From assembly GCA_937877715.1 (NCBI GenBank), contig CALEHW010000014.1, positions 1 through 64,000 on the forward strand: 64,000 nucleotides of DNA, in the 5' to 3' direction. Shown piece by piece: positions 60,274 to 64,000 of this stretch. The notes under the pieces were generated by a model. It saw only the letters and a list, made by a program, of their open reading frames with translations. It did not search any database and was not told the DNA's origin. Position 1 is the stretch's first letter. Every line of letters starts with the position of its first letter. This DNA comes from an uncultured Methylophaga sp. (GTDB lineage Bacteria; Pseudomonadota; Gammaproteobacteria; GCF-002020875). The position numbers and the translations under genes are program-made.

Positions 60274-62054
60274 GGTTGTGACTCTACCTTTTTTCTCATG
60301 TCGTTATTTTGCGGGAGGATGGATGGGGTAATGAAGATGAGAAGTTCCCCCTTGCCATCAGCCGCACTCTGGCTCCGGAAGAGGTTGCCTATTATCGGAA
60401 GATCGGCCAGCAGGGGCACTCTGTTCTCGGAGCGGGCTTTACGCTCCTCATAGATACCACCAATCACCAGGGTCTCGCCATCCTCCATCATCACCTGTGT
60501 CTTCACCTCCCGGGTATCGACACTGGGTTCACATCCGCCGCAAAGGATAGCACCAACTGCATCTTTTTTAACCTGTAGCGTAAGGATAATTCGTTGTCCC
60601 GGGGTTATTCTCGGGGTAACCCGCAGCTCCATCACGGCGTCCTTGAAGTTGATATCGGTTCCGCCACTCAGTGTATCTGAGCGATAGGGGATCTGCACCC
60701 CCTGTTGTATAACGGCCTCATATCCATCGGAGGTGATGATGCGGGGGTTGGCGATGATCTCGGTCTTCCCGTCAGCCTGGGCAGCCGAGAGCTCCAGGTC
60801 GATCAGAGTACCGGTTGCCAGTTTCGCCAGAGTCAGCCCAATACGACCTGTCGGGCTGGCCACCGGCAGATTTACCGCAAGTCGACTGTTGCTGCCGGAT
60901 GTTGTCGGGGTGATTCCGGAGAGTGCACTATCCGCCGCCTCGCTACTACCGGAGAGCGAGAATCCCCAGCTCTGCTGGGTATTTTCGAGATGGGTGATAC
61001 CAAGTCGTGCCCCCAGTTCATGGCTGAAGTCATTAGCTGCGATGACAATTCTGGATTCGATCAGTACCTGTCTGGAGGGGGTATCCAGCTGTTCAATCAG
61101 GGCACGAATCTGCTGCAACTTCTCTTCGCTCTCCTGAATCAGCAGTGAGTTGGTGCGCTCATCAACCCCCAGCACCCCGTTCATTGATAGCAGTGGATTT
61201 TTCTGGTCACTCTCCAGGGTCCTTTTTAGTTCGGCAGCGTGAGCGTAGTGGAGCTGGATAATCTCGGTCCTCATCTCCGGGGGCGGGGATTCTAGCAGGG
61301 CAGCAGGGGAGGGTGGTGGCAGGCCAGCCTCCGGTTCATCTTGTGGAGCACTAACGACGAGGACTCCATTCTGCTCCGTGAGCCTCAGATTGTGTTGTGT
61401 AATCAGCAGATCGAAAGCCTCTCTCCAGTGCACCTGCTGTAGATAGAGGGAGGTGGTGCCGGTGATATCACCGTTAAGAATAAGGTTCTGTCGGGCCTGA
61501 CTCGTGATCTTCCTGAGGGCATCAGCAACACTCTCTCCCTCCAGTGAGATGGTGATAATGCCATACTCTGCTGATGGCAGGCTGGGGGCAAGAGATTTAT
61601 CTTTCCGGAACAGAGACAACTGTAGTGTGTGACCATTGTGGTGGAATCGGTAGAGTAGGGGGTGTTGCATGGCAATAACCATCCGTATCCTCTCTCCGTC
61701 AGAGGCAAAGGCAATCTTCTGTAGCGGCTCTGGCAGTAGTGAGGGTAGTGACGGGACACCATCCATGGTTGCCTGGAGATCAACCACCAGCCGTTCCGGC
61801 TGATGGATCGAGAACGGCTTTGGAGTGGGCGCTGTTCTATCAAACCGTAGCAATAGGGTGGTGATATGGTGCTCTGCTGGTGGCGCATCCTCACCCTCTG
61901 TCAGAGGGGCAGTAGATAGCTCGATTTTTTGTAGAGTGGCCCGCGCACCCTCTCTGGCCACTGTGTCGACTGTGGGTGCGAGCAGAAGAAGGGCTGCTGC
62001 CAGTATTGCAATTGTGTGATGCAGGGGGAGAGGTGAAGATGGTAGAGACGACAT
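60270..62054 (-). CDS. pilQ: Type IV pilus secretin PilQ, compact form
   Basis: A 594-residue outer-membrane secretin with a signal peptide (AAALLLLAPTVDTVA). It has one AMIN-type domain (about residues 60-140; LLLRFDRTAPTPKPFSIHQP), an STN domain (VADALRKITSQARQNLILNG), an N1 ring domain (GVLGVDERTNSLLIQES) and the C-terminal secretin barrel (VMMEDGETLVIGGIYEE). Many PilQ proteins exceed 700 residues and have two AMIN domains. The pilMNOP genes normally preceding it are absent; upstream is divergent tsaC. It could serve natural transformation with dprA. Confidence 0.92.
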   Translation of the reverse strand: MSSLPSSPLPLHHTIAILAAALLLLAPTVDTVAREGARATLQKIELSTAPLTEGEDAPPAEHHITTLLLRFDRTAPTPKPFSIHQPERLVVDLQATMDGVPSLPSLLPEPLQKIAFASDGERIRMVIAMQHPLLYRFHHNGHTLQLSLFRKDKSLAPSLPSAEYGIITISLEGESVADALRKITSQARQNLILNGDITGTTSLYLQQVHWREAFDLLITQHNLRLTEQNGVLVVSAPQDEPEAGLPPPSPAALLESPPPEMRTEIIQLHYAHAAELKRTLESDQKNPLLSMNGVLGVDERTNSLLIQESEEKLQQIRALIEQLDTPSRQVLIESRIVIAANDFSHELGARLGITHLENTQQSWGFSLSGSSEAADSALSGITPTTSGSNSRLAVNLPVASPTGRIGLTLAKLATGTLIDLELSAAQADGKTEIIANPRIITSDGYEAVIQQGVQIPYRSDTLSGGTDINFKDAVMELRVTPRITPGQRIILTLQVKKDAVGAILCGGCEPSVDTREVKTQVMMEDGETLVIGGIYEERKARSENRVPLLADLPIIGNLFRSQSAADGKGELLIFITPSILPQNNDMRKKVESQP

Positions 62055-62168
62055 AATTCTGGCAACTGACTTGGCACCATGGATCGGTTTGGTTAGGGAT
62101 GTTATCGTATCAACTGGTACAAGGTTAGATGTGTCATATTGTTACAGGGCTGATGGATTGAGTATTTA

Positions 62169-62741
62169 ATGTCTGGTTCACGCTATTCACCATGGAGATT
62201 GCGCCAGTTTCGCCAGATCTTTTACGCTGGCGGAGTTTTTGCGTATCCAACCGAGTCAGTCTACGGTCTGGGGTGTGATCCGTGGAATCATGAGGCAGTC
62301 TCTGATCTGCTGGAGATCAAGAGTAGAGATCCGGCAAACGGGTTAATCCTTATTGCCTCCAGCGTGGAACAACTAGCTCCGTTCGTCTCACTGCACAATC
62401 GGCAGGATTGGGAGATGGTGACAGAGGCCCGGGACCGGGCCACCACCTGGATTGTTCCCTCCTCGGAGGAGACACCATGGTGGATCAAGGGGGTGCATCA
62501 GAGTGTTGCGGTGCGAATTACCGGATTTTCTCCAGTGGTTCAACTCTGCAGCAGTGTCAGTTCAGCGCTGGTATCTACCAGCGCCAACCTCTCCGGATAT
62601 CCCGCCCTGAGAGATGCTGTCTCAGTGAGACGATCCCTTGGAAAACAGCTGGATATGTTGTTGTCAGGAGAGACTGGTGGTGCATTTGGTCCCAGTGAGA
62701 TTCGTGAACTCTACTCCGATAGGGTGGTTCGAGGGGGGTAA
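62169..62741 (+). CDS. tsaC: Threonylcarbamoyl-AMP synthase (TsaC/Sua5-YrdC family)
   Basis: A 190-residue enzyme making threonylcarbamoyl-AMP for the t6A modification of tRNAs that read ANN codons. FAYPTESVYGLGCDPWN near residue 24, LLEIKSRDPANGLILIASS near 46 and STSANLSGYPA near 138 are the family signatures, including the KxR and SxN residues. The lysine usual in KGLI is asparagine here. The single YrdC domain corresponds to TsaC. It is divergent from pilQ across 114 bases. Confidence 0.94.
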   Translation: MSGSRYSPWRLRQFRQIFYAGGVFAYPTESVYGLGCDPWNHEAVSDLLEIKSRDPANGLILIASSVEQLAPFVSLHNRQDWEMVTEARDRATTWIVPSSEETPWWIKGVHQSVAVRITGFSPVVQLCSSVSSALVSTSANLSGYPALRDAVSVRRSLGKQLDMLLSGETGGAFGPSEIRELYSDRVVRGG

Positions 62742-62822
62742 TCAAGAGGGTTGGTGGAGACAAAAATCGTCTCACAGTGTATCATCATGACATTCATTGA
62801 GCGAGACGGCGCAGGAGTGGAG

Positions 62823-63413
62823 ATGCTTCATACAATCAAAGAGGTTTGTGAACTGACGGGAAAGAGCCGTTCCAGCATCTACCGGATGTTCAGTCGTGGG
62901 GATCTCACCTACAGCGTGGGAAAGGATGGAAAACGACGTGTAGAGACCTCTGAGATACTGCGTGTTTTTGATGATGTAAATTTCAATGACTCATCTACCC
63001 TTGCCGAGCCTGCAGATATTCCGTCCAGCCCCGCATCCGGGGGGGATCCATATGTGACCGCAAGGGAGCTTACAGATCTGAGAGGGTTGATTCACGATCT
63101 AAAGTCAGAGTTGGATGAGATTCGTGACGATAATCGACGCTTGTTACGTCTGTTGGAGTATCAGATGGTCGACTCCCCCCGGCAACAGAGTACACCTCAA
63201 CCGGAGGTTAGTGGAGCAGCATACAAAGAGGAGGCAGCCCCAGTCACAGAGGTGGCTGAGCAGGGGGGGAAGGCCTATCGTCAGCAACGAGCCGAGCAGT
63301 CTCGCCCTCTACCACAGGGTAGTATGGCAGCTCCGACAGCATCCGGTCTTCTGGGTGAGCTTGGGGTCTGGCTGAAGAATTTCTTCTTCGGTGAGTGGCA
63401 AAAACGCCACTAG
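62823..63413 (+). CDS. Helix-turn-helix coiled-coil protein of unknown role
   Basis: I place the start at ATG 62823, five bases after AGGAG; the open frame begins at a TTG 24 codons earlier. The 196-residue product has an N-terminal excisionase/MerR-like helix-turn-helix (TIKEVCELTGKSRSSIYRMF, with a wing at KDGKRRVETSEI), a coiled coil at about residues 80-115 (LRGLIHDLKSELDEIRDDNR), a Pro/Gln-rich linker and a short amphipathic C-terminal helix (LGVWLKNFFFGEW). The plan resembles small DNA-binding proteins of plasmids and accessory regions. Function unknown. Confidence 0.75.
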   Translation: MLHTIKEVCELTGKSRSSIYRMFSRGDLTYSVGKDGKRRVETSEILRVFDDVNFNDSSTLAEPADIPSSPASGGDPYVTARELTDLRGLIHDLKSELDEIRDDNRRLLRLLEYQMVDSPRQQSTPQPEVSGAAYKEEAAPVTEVAEQGGKAYRQQRAEQSRPLPQGSMAAPTASGLLGELGVWLKNFFFGEWQKRH

Positions 63414-63435
63414 AAGTACATTTTTGTATAGAGAC

Positions 63436-63783
63436 CTAGTGCACCAGCTTAAAGGTGTTGTTGCCGGCGGCAGCCATCTGCGGGCAGAACAGCTCTCGGA
63501 TCTTGGCAATGAGCGGTAGCATCTCGGTGGTTCTGACTGAGCAGTAGACCTTGTTGTGGACCCGTCTTGAGTGGACAATACCGGCCTTCCTCAGCACCTC
63601 CAGATGTTGTGAGATATTGCTCTGTGTACTGCCGGCATGTTCTAGGATCTCGTTTACGATTCGCTCCTGCTCACCGAGAAAACAGAGAATCTTCAGTCTG
63701 GTTGGGTGGCTGATTGCCTGCAATGCTGTAGAGATAAGTTGAATCTCTCCCTTGCTGGATGGTAAATCAAGCTCCTGTCTCAT
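63436..63783 (-). CDS. Second SqrR/BigR-type ArsR-family repressor
   Basis: A 115-residue winged-helix repressor paralogous to the one at 4581-4922. It has AISHPTRLKILCFLGEQE, the recognition segment STQSNISQHLEVLRKAG and the wing HNKVYCSV. Cys34 (LKILC) and Cys100 (ELFC) match the sulfane-sulfur-sensing pair of SqrR/BigR; Cys81 is extra. A strong AAAGGAGGAGG precedes the ATG. It is convergent with the helix-turn-helix gene; any target would be its own promoter or genes outside the window. Confidence 0.85.
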   Translation of the reverse strand: MRQELDLPSSKGEIQLISTALQAISHPTRLKILCFLGEQERIVNEILEHAGSTQSNISQHLEVLRKAGIVHSRRVHNKVYCSVRTTEMLPLIAKIRELFCPQMAAAGNNTFKLVH

Positions 63784-63850
63784 CTATCCTCCTCCTTTAC
63801 AACAGTGTGCAGTATTTTGAGCACTTTTTGTTTTTTAACTAGCCATTTAG

Positions 63851-64000
63851 TTACATATTGATGCAGCACTTGACGTCATACTTCTCTTCGATATATCTGG
63901 CGAGAACTCTCTGCTGCTCCATGGAGAGCTGAACACAGAGCAGAATCAGCTGCGCTAATCCATCATCCTCGGAGTAGAAGAAGGCAACAGGCACCTTGAG
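63851..64000 (-). CDS. C-terminal part of an XRE-type regulator (cut by the window edge)
   Basis: The minus strand is open from the right edge to TAA at 63853-63851, giving 49 residues that begin LKVPVAFFYSEDDGLAQLIL and end YIEEKYDVKCCINM. The segment NVPVAFFY-x-EDD is what usually follows the helix-turn-helix of Cro/C1-type regulators, marking the end of the DNA-binding domain. The terminal cysteine pair CC is unusual. The DNA-binding part lies outside the window. Confidence 0.65.
   Translation of the reverse strand, partial: LKVPVAFFYSEDDGLAQLILLCVQLSMEQQRVLARYIEEKYDVKCCINM

Noticed and set aside
63405..63460. CACTAG/CTAGTG inverted repeat between convergent genes
   Set aside because: Six base pairs around a long loop; not convincing as a terminator or site.

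Overview
The window is a gene-dense gammaproteobacterial chromosome segment of roughly 50% GC by eye. It has 69 supportable protein genes, three of them cut or doubtful, no rRNA or tRNA, no insertion sequence and no CRISPR array, and no gene-free stretch longer than about 210 bases. The class follows from gene order (def-fmt-rsmB-ntrYX-trkA-trkH facing dprA-smg-topA; aroK-aroB behind pilQ; gltBD) and from the families present. Several features suit a facultatively aerobic, sulfur-handling, hydrogen-using chemolithotroph or a symbiont of that type: a group 3b NAD(P)-linked [NiFe] hydrogenase with a complete maturation set including HypX, two SqrR/BigR-type sulfane-sulfur repressors, two single-domain rhodaneses, and an FNR regulator. 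No species can be named from this sequence alone.

Layout. 1-5 kb: pyrD (class 1B) and trmL, then a minus-strand operon reading from a SqrR-type repressor through a YgaP-like membrane protein, rhodanese, glutaredoxin, thioredoxin 2, secB and gpsA. 5-13 kb: gpmI on the plus strand, then a long minus-strand run hisB-H-A-F-I, a SYLF-domain gene, hisE, a HIT protein and tatA-B-C. 13-16 kb: fnr with a consensus FNR box, dtd with an unusual methionine-rich coiled-coil protein and a rhodanese, and a divergent ttcA. A 120-bp nested palindrome then separates ttcA from trkH. 16-31 kb: trkH, trkA, ntrX, ntrY, a DUF4390 gene, rsmB, fmt and def (minus), and dprA, smg, topA and purE (plus). 31-44 kb: a methyltransferase, malic enzyme, gltD-gltB and an RND efflux pair with its own promoter and terminator. 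44-57.5 kb: the hydrogenase island, with maturation genes hypA-B-C-D-(membrane protein)-E-X-F on the minus strand, divergent from a short hupE and the four hydrogenase subunits plus protease on the plus strand. 57.5-64 kb: dgt, aroB, aroK, pilQ, tsaC, a helix-turn-helix coiled-coil protein, a second SqrR-type repressor and the tail of an XRE-type regulator.

How the parts fit. The hydrogenase genes should give a cytoplasmic H2:NAD(P)+ enzyme. HypE/HypF make the cyanide ligands, HypC/HypD assemble the Fe centre, HypA/HypB insert nickel, HypX can supply CO from formyl-tetrahydrofolate when oxygen is present, and the last plus-strand gene matures the large subunit. The sulfur-related genes at 3.5-4.9 kb and 13.9-16.2 kb look like sulfane-sulfur sensing and transfer modules, the second one next to a tRNA thiolation enzyme.

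The least explained items are: a four-helix membrane protein translationally coupled between hypD and hypE; a SYLF-domain secreted protein coupled between hisI and hisE; the methionine-heptad coiled-coil membrane protein; an NtrX whose sigma-54 contact loop and several ATPase residues are altered; and the 120-bp nested palindrome. No single locus is proven to be a new system. All statements come from reading the sequence, without database searches.
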